Part shown: positions 31,478-39,858 of the stretch, piece by piece
How the letters are laid out: each line of letters begins with the position of its first letter
Position numbering within the stretch: the stretch's first letter is position 1
Virus record (IMG/VR): IMGVR_UViG_3300030104_000130
Span: 1 to 55,124 of that record
Source: a virus
DNA: 55,124 bases
Direction: 5' to 3' (one strand)
Translations under genes and position numbers: made by a program
The notes under the pieces: model-generated
Seen by the model: only the letters and a program-made list of their open reading frames with translations
Told to the model about the DNA's origin: nothing
Database searches by the model: none

Positions 31478-31778
31478 AGAACATTCAACAAATAGAAAGG
31501 GAGACCTTGCAGAATATTATGCTGTAACTTGGTTATGGGATAATGGATACGAAGTATTTAAAAATTGTGGGTGTGATGGATTTATTGACTTGGTTGTCAG
31601 AGACCCTAAAGGAAAAATTACACTTGTAGATGTTAAGAGTGCTCGTAAAGATAATCGAAAAGAAAATTGCTGGACATCTAGAACTACAAGAACAAAAGAA
31701 CAAATAAAAGCAGACGTAAAATATCTTTTGTTTATGCCTGAAACAAGAAAATTAAGGTGGGTAAATCATGACAAATAA
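31464..31778 (+). CDS. PD-(D/E)XK nuclease, small
   Basis: A GTG start follows GGAGG. The 104-residue protein has the fold signature of small restriction-like or Holliday-resolvase-like nucleases: a helix with Glu17 (RKGDLAEYYAVTWLWDNGYE), Asp42 in GFIDLVV and the pair Asp56-x-Lys58 in TLVDVKSA. Three to four aromatic and Cys residues near 35-37 are extra. It overlaps the polymerase and the following exonuclease genes, so it acts in replication, recombination or host DNA breakdown. The exact substrate is unknown. Confidence 0.7.
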   Translation: MKHTKEHSTNRKGDLAEYYAVTWLWDNGYEVFKNCGCDGFIDLVVRDPKGKITLVDVKSARKDNRKENCWTSRTTRTKEQIKADVKYLLFMPETRKLRWVNHDK

Positions 31779-32574
31779 AAAAGAACTTGACAACTTGGTG
31801 ACGGACAACTATAATAAGTTTAAGTCTGAATCAGGACACTGGTATACCCAAGAAGGTGAGCCTATGTACACTATCATAGGTGCTAATGGTAAAGAAAGAA
31901 ACACTACACTTCGAGATGCAAAGTCTTTAGGCTTAGTTCCGTCTGTTACAACCATCATGGGTATTGTAGCTAAACCATCTTTAGAAACTTGGAAACAAAA
32001 ACAATTACTGAATTCTTTTCTAAAATTAAAAAGAGGAGAAGACGAAACTGTTGAGTCTTTTTATTACAGATGTCAAACAGATTCTAAACAAGTAGGTATT
32101 CAAGCTGCCCAGCAAGGGACAAAAATACATGGTATGATTGAGAAAGGATTTTTAGGTAAGTCTAAAAGCAAACCTTACAAAGCAATCAAGAAATACTTGG
32201 ATGAAACTTTTCCTAATGAAGAGTGGATAGCAGAAGATTCTTTCTGTGCTGATGAGGGTTATGGTGGTAAGATAGACTTGTATTCTAAGTCAGGAATATT
32301 CATAGATTTTAAAACAAAAGATAACTTAAAAGGAAAAGAACCATCTAGATTAGTTTTTGATGAACATGGAATGCAGTTGTCAGCTTATGCTCAAGGTTGT
32401 GGCTTCGATGATGTTGAACGAGTATCTATTTTTGTAGACAGAAAAGATACCGGTCTTATTGTTCCGTTTATTTGGGACAAAGAATCACACACTAAACACT
32501 TAGGAATGTTTAATGCTATGCTAACTTATTGGAAGTTAGTCAAGAACTATGACTCATCTAGGCTTGTATTATAA
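31768..32574 (+). CDS. PD-(D/E)XK exonuclease, probable T7 gp6 functional analogue
   Basis: The 268-residue protein shows the RecB/lambda-exonuclease order: a helix with GTKIHGMIE (His121), Asp170 in YGGKIDLYS, and Asp180-x-Lys182 in IFIDFKTK, followed by a glutamine helix GMQLSAYAQG. This is typical of phage exonucleases that process DNA ends during recombination and degrade host DNA. Its Cys residues do not form the Cas4/AddB iron-sulfur pattern. It sits between two other nuclease genes. Confidence 0.8.
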   Translation: MTNKKELDNLVTDNYNKFKSESGHWYTQEGEPMYTIIGANGKERNTTLRDAKSLGLVPSVTTIMGIVAKPSLETWKQKQLLNSFLKLKRGEDETVESFYYRCQTDSKQVGIQAAQQGTKIHGMIEKGFLGKSKSKPYKAIKKYLDETFPNEEWIAEDSFCADEGYGGKIDLYSKSGIFIDFKTKDNLKGKEPSRLVFDEHGMQLSAYAQGCGFDDVERVSIFVDRKDTGLIVPFIWDKESHTKHLGMFNAMLTYWKLVKNYDSSRLVL

Positions 32575-33023
32575 TGGTAGGATTTAGAAAACCTCGTAAA
32601 CCAAGACCTAAAAAAACAGGTGTTCCTAAAGGCTACGATAGTTTATGGGAAGTTAAACTACACGAGACAGTTCTAAAAGATTGGAAACATCATTGGGAAC
32701 TGTTTGACTACATTGTTAAACATAAATATGAGCCGGACTTTGTTAAAGTAATTAATGGTCAAACTATATTATTAGAAGCAAAAGGAAGGTTTTGGGATTA
32801 TGCTGAGTACAGTAAATATATTTGGATAAGAGAAGCTTTATCAGAACAAGTAGGAGAGTTTGAATTAGTATTTTTATTTCAAAAACCTTTTGCACCTATG
32901 CCCGGAGCAAAGGTAAGAAAAGATGGAACAAAAAGAACCCATGCTGAGTGGGCTGAAACAAATAATTTTAGATGGTATCGTGAAGAAACTTTACCGAAGG
33001 AGTGGAGAACAGATGGATTATAA
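32574..33023 (+). CDS. Endonuclease I, T7 gp3-like junction resolvase
   Basis: After a basic tail (GFRKPRKPRPKKTGVPKG) come the catalytic residues of the family: Glu26 in GYDSLWEVKL, Asp55 in YEPDFV, and Glu68-x-Lys70 in LLEAKG, then YIWIREAL and LVFLFQKPF. This matches T7 endonuclease I residues Glu20, Asp55, Glu65 and Lys67. It cleaves four-way junctions and replication branches before packaging. Length 149 equals T7 gp3. The ATG overlaps the exonuclease stop (TAATG). Confidence 0.88.
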   Translation: MVGFRKPRKPRPKKTGVPKGYDSLWEVKLHETVLKDWKHHWELFDYIVKHKYEPDFVKVINGQTILLEAKGRFWDYAEYSKYIWIREALSEQVGEFELVFLFQKPFAPMPGAKVRKDGTKRTHAEWAETNNFRWYREETLPKEWRTDGL

Positions 33024-33285
33024 ATTTAATGAACGTAGACATATAATTGAACTAAAAGAATACATTGATGGTACATATGGTGAGCATTATGCTTCTGATA
33101 AGTATCAGGCTACTGATGTAATCATTGACTCAGGTCATGGTGAAGGTTTTTGTATGGGTAATATTTTAAAATATGCAAAAAGGTATGGTAATAAAGAAGG
33201 AAAGAACAGAAAAGACTTGCTAAAAATATTACATTATGCTATAATAATGCTTGACATTCATGATAAGGAGTCACAGAATGGTTGA
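33013..33285 (+). CDS. DUF3310 protein
   Basis: The ATG at 33013, eight bases after GAAGGAG, gives a 90-residue product; an upstream start in the same frame has no ribosome site. The C-terminal half has the DUF3310 pattern, GFCMGNILKYAKRYGNKEGK followed by DLLKILHYAIIMLD. Family members are frequent in phages near nucleotide-metabolism genes and are sometimes called nucleotide kinase-like, without proof. Overlaps both neighbours. Confidence 0.75.
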   Translation: MDYKFNERRHIIELKEYIDGTYGEHYASDKYQATDVIIDSGHGEGFCMGNILKYAKRYGNKEGKNRKDLLKILHYAIIMLDIHDKESQNG

Positions 33286-35173
33286 TGATAAAGTAGGTAT
33301 CAAGGAATATCTTGGTATAAAAATTAATTACAGTAATGAAAAACTATTAGATAAGTTTAGCCTTGACACACTCAAGGATAGATACTTATGGGAGAATGAA
33401 ACACATGCACAAGAAGCCTTCGCAAGAGCATCAGTCTTCGCAGCTACATATAAAGGTCACACAGACTTTGAATTGGCTCAAAGGCTTTATCACTACAGTT
33501 CCAATTTGTGGTTCATGTTTAGCACTCCTATACTTAGTAACGGGGGAACAAGTCGTGGGCTTCCTATTAGCTGTTTCCTTAATTATGTACCTGATAGCAG
33601 GAATGGTTTATCAGATCACTATGATGAAAATATATGGTTGGCATCTTCGGGTGGAGGTATTGGTGGATATTGGGGTGACGTTAGGAGTAACGGTATATCT
33701 ACTACTCACGGGAGTCGTTCTACTGGTTCAATTCCTTTCATTCATGTCGTAGACTCACAGATGTTAGCATTCAATCAAGGCACTACAAGACGTGGTTCTT
33801 ATGCTGCATATATGGACATATCTCATCCGGAGATTGAAGAGTTTATTAACATGCGTAAAGAATCAGGTGGAGATATTAATCGTAAGAATCTTAATCTTCA
33901 CAACGGTATTAACATTACCAATGAGTTCTTGAAAGCTGTTGAAGAAGATGCAGACTTTAGATTGATTGACCCTAAGACTAACGAGCCTACTAAAATTGTA
34001 AATGCTCGAGACTTATGGTGGCAGATTATCAATGCAAGAGCAGAGACAGGTGAGCCTTACATGATCAACATAGATACATGTAATGAAGCTTTACCTAAAG
34101 AACAAAAAGATTTAGGATTAGAAATTAAACAGAGCAACCTATGTTCTGAAATTACTTTACCTACTAACGAAGAACGAACAGCAGTGTGTTGTTTGTCTTC
34201 TGTAAACTTAGAATACTTTGATGATTGGAGTGAGAACCCTTTGTTCATTGAAGACTTAATAACTATGTTGGACAATGTACTTCAACATTATATAGATCAT
34301 GCAGTAGACACAGACAGTCTAGGAGAATACAATGCAAATTTTAAAAGGTTTCAAAAACACATTAAGCCGGGTAAAGAAGGGTTTCTTAAATCTGCCTACT
34401 CAGCATATAGAGAAAGGTCGTTGGGTCTTGGTGCGATGGGTTTCCACTCTTACCTCCAGTCTAGAAGTATTCCATTTGAAGGCATCTTTGCTACGGGGTT
34501 TAATTACAAAGCATTTAAACACATTAAGAGACATTCGCTTAGAGCAACTGAAAGACTTGCTGACGAACGTGGTGAGTCACCTGATATCAGTGGTAGTGGT
34601 AAGCGTAATGCTCATCTACTCGCTGTTGCTCCTAACGCTTCTTCTAGCATCATATGTGGTGGGACATCTCCTTCGATTGAGCCATACAGGGCTAACGTTT
34701 ATACGCACAAGACTCTCTCAGGTTCGTTCCAAGTTAAGAACAAATACTTAGAAGAGGTTTTAAATAACAAAGGATTAAAAAAAGATGAACTAACAGCACT
34801 ATGGAAAGACATTGCAGGTCATGATGGTTCGGTACAGCACTTAGATATTCTTACAGATGATGAAAAAGAAATATTTAAAACTGCTACTGAAATAGATCAG
34901 ATATGGATTATTGAACATGCAGCTAAAAGACAAGAGTTTATTTGTCAAGCACAATCAGTTAATCTTTTCTTTACACTCCCAAAAGCTACAGAGCCACAAG
35001 AAGTACACGATGAGTATATGCAGTATGTTAATGATGTGCACTGGTATGGTATGAACAAACTTAAATCTTTATATTACTTTAGAACTAATGCTGCTCGTAA
35101 TGCAGAGAATGTAAATACTAAAGTACAACGTATAAAATTAGACGATGCTGAATGTATCGCATGTGAGGGATAG
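33278..35173 (+). CDS. nrdA: Ribonucleotide reductase class I, alpha subunit
   Basis: AAGGAG eight bases before the ATG at 33278 decides the start, giving 631 residues. An upstream TTG at 33251 has no site. There is no N-terminal ATP cone, so allosteric activity control is probably absent. Active-site residues are Cys99 in GLPISCFLN, Asn287-x-Cys289-x-Glu291 and a Cys pair at 304-305. A Tyr-Tyr pair near 602 carries the radical, and the C-terminal CIAC is the thioredoxin/glutaredoxin-reducible pair. It makes deoxynucleotides together with NrdB (35702-36682). Confidence 0.93.
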   Translation: MVDDKVGIKEYLGIKINYSNEKLLDKFSLDTLKDRYLWENETHAQEAFARASVFAATYKGHTDFELAQRLYHYSSNLWFMFSTPILSNGGTSRGLPISCFLNYVPDSRNGLSDHYDENIWLASSGGGIGGYWGDVRSNGISTTHGSRSTGSIPFIHVVDSQMLAFNQGTTRRGSYAAYMDISHPEIEEFINMRKESGGDINRKNLNLHNGINITNEFLKAVEEDADFRLIDPKTNEPTKIVNARDLWWQIINARAETGEPYMINIDTCNEALPKEQKDLGLEIKQSNLCSEITLPTNEERTAVCCLSSVNLEYFDDWSENPLFIEDLITMLDNVLQHYIDHAVDTDSLGEYNANFKRFQKHIKPGKEGFLKSAYSAYRERSLGLGAMGFHSYLQSRSIPFEGIFATGFNYKAFKHIKRHSLRATERLADERGESPDISGSGKRNAHLLAVAPNASSSIICGGTSPSIEPYRANVYTHKTLSGSFQVKNKYLEEVLNNKGLKKDELTALWKDIAGHDGSVQHLDILTDDEKEIFKTATEIDQIWIIEHAAKRQEFICQAQSVNLFFTLPKATEPQEVHDEYMQYVNDVHWYGMNKLKSLYYFRTNAARNAENVNTKVQRIKLDDAECIACEG

Positions 35174-35174
35174 T

Positions 35175-35330
35175 ATGGGTTGTTGGCACTGTGGAACAGA
35201 ATTAATATGGGGTGGAGATCACGACATAGAAGATGAGAACGATGAATACATGATAGTAACCAATCTTAGTTGCCCAAACTGTAATAGTTATATAGAAGTT
35301 TATTACCCAAAAGAAAAGGACAAAGAATGA
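35175..35330 (+). CDS. Zinc-ribbon protein, 51 residues
   Basis: The ATG at 35175 (two bases after the nrdA stop) gives MGCWHCGTELIWGGDHDIED, with Cys3-x2-Cys6 and, after an acidic loop, SCPNCNSYIEVYY with a second Cys-x2-Cys. It is a typical small zinc ribbon. Proteins like this are often found beside phage nrd genes; a role with RNR is possible but unknown. The stop overlaps the next ATG. Confidence 0.65.
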   Translation: MGCWHCGTELIWGGDHDIEDENDEYMIVTNLSCPNCNSYIEVYYPKEKDKE

Positions 35331-35506
35331 AACAATCAGAATTTAAATATATATTCAGACCTGAATTTGAAGGCTTTACAATTAGAATGTGGTTAGATTA
35401 TTGTGATGAACACAGAGACCCATTCTCAAAAACAAAAGATTACGCAGGATACGTAATTGAAAATTTAAAATATTTAGTTAAGAGATTTAACAAGGAGAAA
35501 AAATGA
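35327..35506 (+). CDS. Protein of 59 residues, unknown
   Basis: The ATG overlaps the zinc-ribbon stop (ATGA) and is preceded by AAAAGGACAAAGA. The product starts MKQSEFKYIFRPEFEGFTIR, with MWLDYCDEHRDPFSKTKDYA and a basic helical end. No domain is recognised. It is too well packed between its neighbours to be chance. Confidence 0.6.
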   Translation: MKQSEFKYIFRPEFEGFTIRMWLDYCDEHRDPFSKTKDYAGYVIENLKYLVKRFNKEKK

Positions 35507-35700
35507 GTTGTTTATTATACCAAGCTTTAGAAATAAAATATCAAGCAGAAAAAGCAGAAGCAAAAGCTAATCTTGAAGTATACTTTCAAAACAAAGTAGG
35601 TGTTGCAGAACACCCTAATGTTATTGAATCTATGGATAAACTTATAGAGCAATACGCAAACGCTGACGAAAAATTAAAAACATTACAAGAGGAATTTTAA
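35503..35700 (+). CDS. Helical protein of 65 residues
   Basis: AAGGAGAAAAA precedes the ATG. The product begins MSCLLYQALEIKYQAEKAEA and is helical throughout with a short turn near AEHPN, like a two-helix coiled coil. The gene abuts nrdB (one base). Function unknown; a role with RNR assembly cannot be judged. Confidence 0.55.
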   Translation: MSCLLYQALEIKYQAEKAEAKANLEVYFQNKVGVAEHPNVIESMDKLIEQYANADEKLKTLQEEF

Positions 35701-35701
35701 C

Positions 35702-36682
35702 ATGAGTTTATTAGATACAAGAGATTACTACAAACCTTTTGACAACCCGTGGATGTTTGACTACTATGTGTTACAAAATCAAATGCATTGGATGCCGGAG
35801 TCAGTACCATTACACACAGATGTAAAAGACTGGCAAGAGTTAGACTCTAAAGAAAAGAATTTACTTACTCAAATTTTTAGATTGTTTACTCAATCTGATG
35901 TAGATGTTGGTGCAGGTTATATTGATAGATACATGCGTATCTTTAGAAAGCCTGAAGCTAGAATGATGATGGGGTCTTTTGCTAACATGGAGTCTATTCA
36001 TCAACACGCTTACAGCTTGTTACTTGATACTGTTGGTATGCCTGAGATAGAGTACAAAGCTTTTGCAGAGTACGAAGAGATGGCAGATAAACATGAGTAT
36101 GTTCGTAAACTTAAAACAACTAAGTCTGATAAGAAAAGTATTGCAAAAACTTTAGCAGTCTATTCAGCTTTTACAGAAGGACTACAGTTGTTTAGTAGCT
36201 TTGCAATCTTATTAAACTTTCCAAGGTTTGGTAAAATGAAAGGTATGGGACAGATTGTTACCTATTCTATACGTGATGAGTCTATGCACGTTGAAGCTAT
36301 GACTAAACTATTTAGAGAGTTTATTCAAGAAAACTTAGATATCTGGACAGATGATTTTAAAGCAGAACTTTATGATATATGTCGAACAATGGTAGTATTA
36401 GAAGATAAGTTCTTAGACTTAGTGTTTGATATGGGAGACCTCGAAGGTCTTACCAAGAAAGATATGTATGCTTACAATAGATACATAGCTGACAGAAGAT
36501 TACTCCAGCTTGGTCTTAAAACAAACTATGACCAACGAGAGAATCCGTTAGAATGGTTGGATGAAGTGATGGGTGTTGAACATCAGAACTTCTTTGAAGG
36601 TCGTGCTACTTCTTATATGAAAGCAGGACTACGTGGTAGACAGGATAAAGTAAATTTTGCAAGGATTGGTGATGAGAACTAA
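35702..36682 (+). CDS. nrdB: Ribonucleotide reductase class I, beta subunit
   Basis: The 326-residue protein has all diiron ligands in family spacing: Asp66, Glu97, His100, Glu159, Glu193 and His196 (for example in FANMESIHQHAY and RDESMH). Tyr104, four residues after His100, corresponds to the radical Tyr122 of E. coli, so this is a tyrosyl-radical (class Ia-like) enzyme. The gene is separated from nrdA by three small genes. Its need for iron is of interest given the IscU gene nearby on the other strand. Confidence 0.93.
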   Translation: MSLLDTRDYYKPFDNPWMFDYYVLQNQMHWMPESVPLHTDVKDWQELDSKEKNLLTQIFRLFTQSDVDVGAGYIDRYMRIFRKPEARMMMGSFANMESIHQHAYSLLLDTVGMPEIEYKAFAEYEEMADKHEYVRKLKTTKSDKKSIAKTLAVYSAFTEGLQLFSSFAILLNFPRFGKMKGMGQIVTYSIRDESMHVEAMTKLFREFIQENLDIWTDDFKAELYDICRTMVVLEDKFLDLVFDMGDLEGLTKKDMYAYNRYIADRRLLQLGLKTNYDQRENPLEWLDEVMGVEHQNFFEGRATSYMKAGLRGRQDKVNFARIGDEN

Positions 36683-36902
36683 ACGCACCGAAGCAAAGCT
36701 TGTAGGTTACAATTTGTTTTACGACTTGACAGGTAAGCTGGTCACCGAAAGAACCAGCACAGATATAAAAGAACTTAAAAAGTTTTTTACACCTGAAGAA
36801 TATAATACCCTATCTACTGTAGTTAGAGAGATTACAGCTAAATTAGATAAGATTCACAACGAAGTTGAAGCTCATTTAAACGCTAGGATATTAAAAGATT
36901 AA
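36672..36902 (+). CDS. Small basic protein after nrdB, 76 residues
   Basis: AAGGATTGGTG before the ATG at 36672 fits a start overlapping the nrdB end by 11 bp; a TTG five codons upstream is less likely. The product MRTKRTEAKLVGYNLFYDLT with FTPEEYNTLSTVVREITAKL is helical at the end. Function unknown. Its stop codon overlaps that of the convergent gene at 36899. Confidence 0.6.
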   Translation: MRTKRTEAKLVGYNLFYDLTGKLVTERTSTDIKELKKFFTPEEYNTLSTVVREITAKLDKIHNEVEAHLNARILKD

Positions 36903-37267
36903 CCAGCTAAAGGATTCTTATTTTCTTCCTTAAATATTTTAATATCAGTCTTAACACTTTCGATATCAGCTTTCATAGCTGACATATCAGACTTGATGGC
37001 TTCGACTTTGTTAGACTGATTATCAATCTTAATTAAAATAGTTTCATCAATCGTCTTGTTCATGTAAGACACAGAAGTTTCTAACGCTTCTATTCTTTTT
37101 TCAATCTCACCTAAACCATCATCAGTTTCTTTAGCTTGTTGAGCTTTTGATTCTAAGTTCTCAATCCTATTGACATAGGTTGCACCAGTATATCCAAACC
37201 CTGCAAGAGTTCCAATGATACCCATCAACGCAATAAACTGTGTTGTTTTATTTTGTAACCAATCCAT
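36899..37267 (-). CDS. Membrane-anchored coiled-coil protein, 122 residues
   Basis: An N-terminal membrane span (FIALMGIIGTLAGFGYTGAT, about 12-31) is followed by a long heptad coiled coil (about 33-115). One-span plus coiled-coil architecture fits an inner-membrane spanin (Rz-like), a fusion or anchoring protein. Being last in the late arm beside IscU, its role is unclear. GGAGAATAAT precedes the ATG. Confidence 0.6.
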   Translation of the reverse strand: MDWLQNKTTQFIALMGIIGTLAGFGYTGATYVNRIENLESKAQQAKETDDGLGEIEKRIEALETSVSYMNKTIDETILIKIDNQSNKVEAIKSDMSAMKADIESVKTDIKIFKEENKNPLAG

Positions 37268-37278
37268 ATTATTCTCCG

Positions 37279-37680
37279 TTATTTACTTTGCCAATCCTCA
37301 ATGGCTTTTTTTATACTTTCTTCTGCTAACACACTACAATGTAATTTTATAGGTGGTAACTCTAATGAATCTGCTATGTCTTTATCTTTAATTGCCATAG
37401 CTTCTTCAATTGTTTTGCCCTTTAACATATCAACAAACATTGTGCTTGATGCTATTGCTGATCCACAGCCATAAGTTTTAAACTTAACATCATCAATGAT
37501 ATGTCTGTTGCCCTGCAACTTACATTTAATTTGTAATTTCATTACATCTCCACATGCAGGAGCACCTACAAGACCAGTGCCAACATTTAAATCTTTAGGG
37601 TCAAATCTACCTACTGAATATTTATCAGGATTATTTAAAACTCCTTCAAACCTATCTACAACTTTACTTGAGTATGCCAT
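37279..37680 (-). CDS. iscU: IscU-type iron-sulfur cluster scaffold
   Basis: The 133-residue protein is a clear IscU: MAYSSKVVDRFEG, a six-to-eight residue insert, then NVGTGLVGAPACGDVMKLQI (Cys43, Asp45), FKTYGCGSAIASST (Cys72), the HscA-binding LPPIK at 108-112 and LHCSVLAEESIKKAI (His114, Cys115). All three cluster-ligand cysteines and the modulating Asp are kept, so it should be functional. IscU builds [2Fe-2S] clusters with host IscS and hands them on via HscA/HscB. No partner gene is present. Upstream stop and this ATG overlap (TAATG). Confidence 0.93.
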   Translation of the reverse strand: MAYSSKVVDRFEGVLNNPDKYSVGRFDPKDLNVGTGLVGAPACGDVMKLQIKCKLQGNRHIIDDVKFKTYGCGSAIASSTMFVDMLKGKTIEEAMAIKDKDIADSLELPPIKLHCSVLAEESIKKAIEDWQSK

Positions 37681-37880
37681 TAAAATACCTTTGAATTTAC
37701 ATAAAAAACTAATAACATTAAACCAAAAACTACAACTTGTACCACAGACATAATAGCTACAATATTCATTTGTCTATCTGCCCACCAGTTTAGTTCAGTT
37801 TCTTGCCACTTTAAAAACTCTTCAGGCGATGCTTCATTTGGTTTGTTTAATAATAAACTTTGTTGTTGTGGTATTTTCAT
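37680..37880 (-). CDS. Small membrane protein, 66 residues
   Basis: The N-terminal 37 residues are hydrophilic, with SPEEFLKWQETELNWWADRQ. They are followed by one membrane span (NIVAIMSVVQVVVFGLMLLV) and a short end. A Trp-rich juxtamembrane segment suggests interface binding. The gene is coupled to iscU by TAATG, so its product may share a pathway with it. No family is recognised. Confidence 0.6.
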   Translation of the reverse strand: MKIPQQQSLLLNKPNEASPEEFLKWQETELNWWADRQMNIVAIMSVVQVVVFGLMLLVFYVNSKVF

Positions 37881-37881
37881 T

Positions 37882-39858
37882 TTATAATGGTGGCTGCATT
37901 TTTCTCATTTCAACTAAGGTATCTAAACTTTGTCCTGCCATTTGATAAAAACCTTCGATGTTATCTGACAACATATTGTTAGCATATATATCTGTAGACT
38001 CATACCACATATCTTGATCGGGTAATGTAACTAATCTATAATTATTAAAGTTAGGAACAAACCCCATGTAAGCTATGATAGTATTCTCTGACCCATACTC
38101 TCCTGTCTCTTCTTGTTTAGCCTGTACATCTTCTTGTGCATCTTGTAAGTTTTGAGCTATAACATTAGCCACAGTTTGTTCAGCTTCGGTAGCTGATGCA
38201 TCATTAGATACTGAAACATCTATTTGACTTTGTAAAGTTTGAGTAGGTGTTGTACCCACAGCAACACTTGTTGTCTCAACTGATTCAACTTCAACACTTG
38301 TTGAGTTTGTAGAGTCTGTGACATTTGTACTCATGCTTAATACTTGATTGTTTTGTGCAGTAGAAGATGCAAATTGTTCAGATATACTAGGAGAGTTACT
38401 AATACTTACACCGCCACCAGAATTAGATGATGATACGCTAGAAGCTCCTGTCGTGCCACCTGTAGCATGTATAGAGTTTCCTGATGTAGTTCCACTAACA
38501 CTAGCCTTAGCTGTGCTTAGAGTGGACGAGACGACACGTAACGCTGTTTCTTTGCTAATCGAGCTTTCACTTTCTGAAACTTCAGCAACTAGTTCTTCTT
38601 CTATCTCTTCCTCTATAACCTCATCTTCTTCTTCAACAAGTTCTTCAATGAGTTCTTCCTCCGGCTCCTCTGCATACGCAAGTTCTTCTTCCACAATTGT
38701 CTCTTCCTCAAACCATTCCTCCACTTCTTCAATAAATGTTTCTTGAAATACAAATTCTTCAATCATTAAATCTTCAATGGGTACAAAGACTTCTTCATCT
38801 CTTATAAATGGTAGAGGTTCTATAAATTCTTCTAGTGGTTGTAGCTGTTCAAATATTATCATTTCTTCAAACACAAACTCTGGTTCTTCAAACAGCTCGT
38901 ACTCAGGTTCAAAGATATATTCTTCAAATATTTCTGGCTCTTCAAAAGTGTCATACAAAGTGTCATACTCTTCATAACCAAAGTCAAACATTTCTTCTTC
39001 ATATCCGTAGTCAAAATATTCTTCTTCTTGATAGTAACCTATATCTTCTTCTTGTCTGTAGCCTTGACAGAAAGGTCCATACTGGGGGTCTAGATCACAC
39101 TGTAAATCATCATACGCATCCCAATATCCTGCACAGCTTACATCATTCAAAGGATTACTACAGTCAATAGTTTCACTTGTACCATATAATGAACCACCAT
39201 TTTCTAGTAAAGTATTTGCTGCAGTATTATTCCAATCAGTACTCACACACGAGCTAGTATTAGTTGTACCTGTATTACATTCATCGTGAAACAAGTATTG
39301 ATAGTAAGTATCTGAATCTTTTTGTTGACCTATTAATACATCGTGTTGTATAATATCTAATGCACCATATCTAAAATCAAATGTAGAGTTTGTCCAAAGT
39401 ATAACTTCAAAACTGTTATCAGTATTACTACGATTGTACTCTCGCATATTATACCAACCAAAAACTGTTTTATCACTAAAGTTTTTAGCTAACATCTTAG
39501 ACTGATTATCTCTAATTAGGTCAGTCCAAAATGGAAACAGTGTATAGTTGTATTGTGGAAGTGGGTCAGGTGTATAATCACCACAGTAATTATTATAGTT
39601 TACGTTACCTGTACCTAACCCAAAATGCAGACAGCCATTCGTAGCCATACGAGCAGATGTAAATTGTTGGTCGTAAAAGTTAAACGTAAAATCTAAATTA
39701 AAAGCAGACGAAAGCTGATCGTCTCCTGAGTTTAGACTGGTGGTGTTTGATTCGTTTGTAAGGTCTATTAAAGGTTGATTACCTTCAGGTATGTATTCAC
39801 TAAATACATTAAGACTTAATAGACACGCTACTGCGTAGCATAAAATTCTTTTTTGCAT
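37882..39858 (-). CDS. Secreted NIDO-like protein with long Glu-rich segment
   Basis: The 658-residue protein has a signal peptide (MQKRILCYAVACLLSLNVFS). Residues 45-190 form a nidogen-like beta domain: MATNGCLHFG, LFPFWTDLIR, VFGWYNMREY, SFEVILWTNSTFDFRYGALD. A Cys-containing linker follows, then about 170 residues made mostly of Glu with Tyr/Phe (271-440), then a Ser/Thr/Gly-rich region and a folded end (IIAYMGFVPNFNNYRLVTLP). It is rare for a phage to encode such a large exported protein. It may decorate the cell surface or virion; function unknown. Confidence 0.6.
   Translation of the reverse strand: MQKRILCYAVACLLSLNVFSEYIPEGNQPLIDLTNESNTTSLNSGDDQLSSAFNLDFTFNFYDQQFTSARMATNGCLHFGLGTGNVNYNNYCGDYTPDPLPQYNYTLFPFWTDLIRDNQSKMLAKNFSDKTVFGWYNMREYNRSNTDNSFEVILWTNSTFDFRYGALDIIQHDVLIGQQKDSDTYYQYLFHDECNTGTTNTSSCVSTDWNNTAANTLLENGGSLYGTSETIDCSNPLNDVSCAGYWDAYDDLQCDLDPQYGPFCQGYRQEEDIGYYQEEEYFDYGYEEEMFDFGYEEYDTLYDTFEEPEIFEEYIFEPEYELFEEPEFVFEEMIIFEQLQPLEEFIEPLPFIRDEEVFVPIEDLMIEEFVFQETFIEEVEEWFEEETIVEEELAYAEEPEEELIEELVEEEDEVIEEEIEEELVAEVSESESSISKETALRVVSSTLSTAKASVSGTTSGNSIHATGGTTGASSVSSSNSGGGVSISNSPSISEQFASSTAQNNQVLSMSTNVTDSTNSTSVEVESVETTSVAVGTTPTQTLQSQIDVSVSNDASATEAEQTVANVIAQNLQDAQEDVQAKQEETGEYGSENTIIAYMGFVPNFNNYRLVTLPDQDMWYESTDIYANNMLSDNIEGFYQMAGQSLDTLVEMRKMQPPL

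Noticed and set aside
33251-33279. TTG start for nrdA and a possible promoter TTGACA-17-CAGAAT
   Set aside because: The TTG lacks a ribosome site while AAGGAG precedes the ATG at 33278; the -10 matches only four of six bases and has no upstream block.
38348-38977. Ser-rich and Ser/Asn-rich plus-strand frames
   Set aside because: They are mirror readings of the Glu-rich tract on the other strand and have no ribosome sites.
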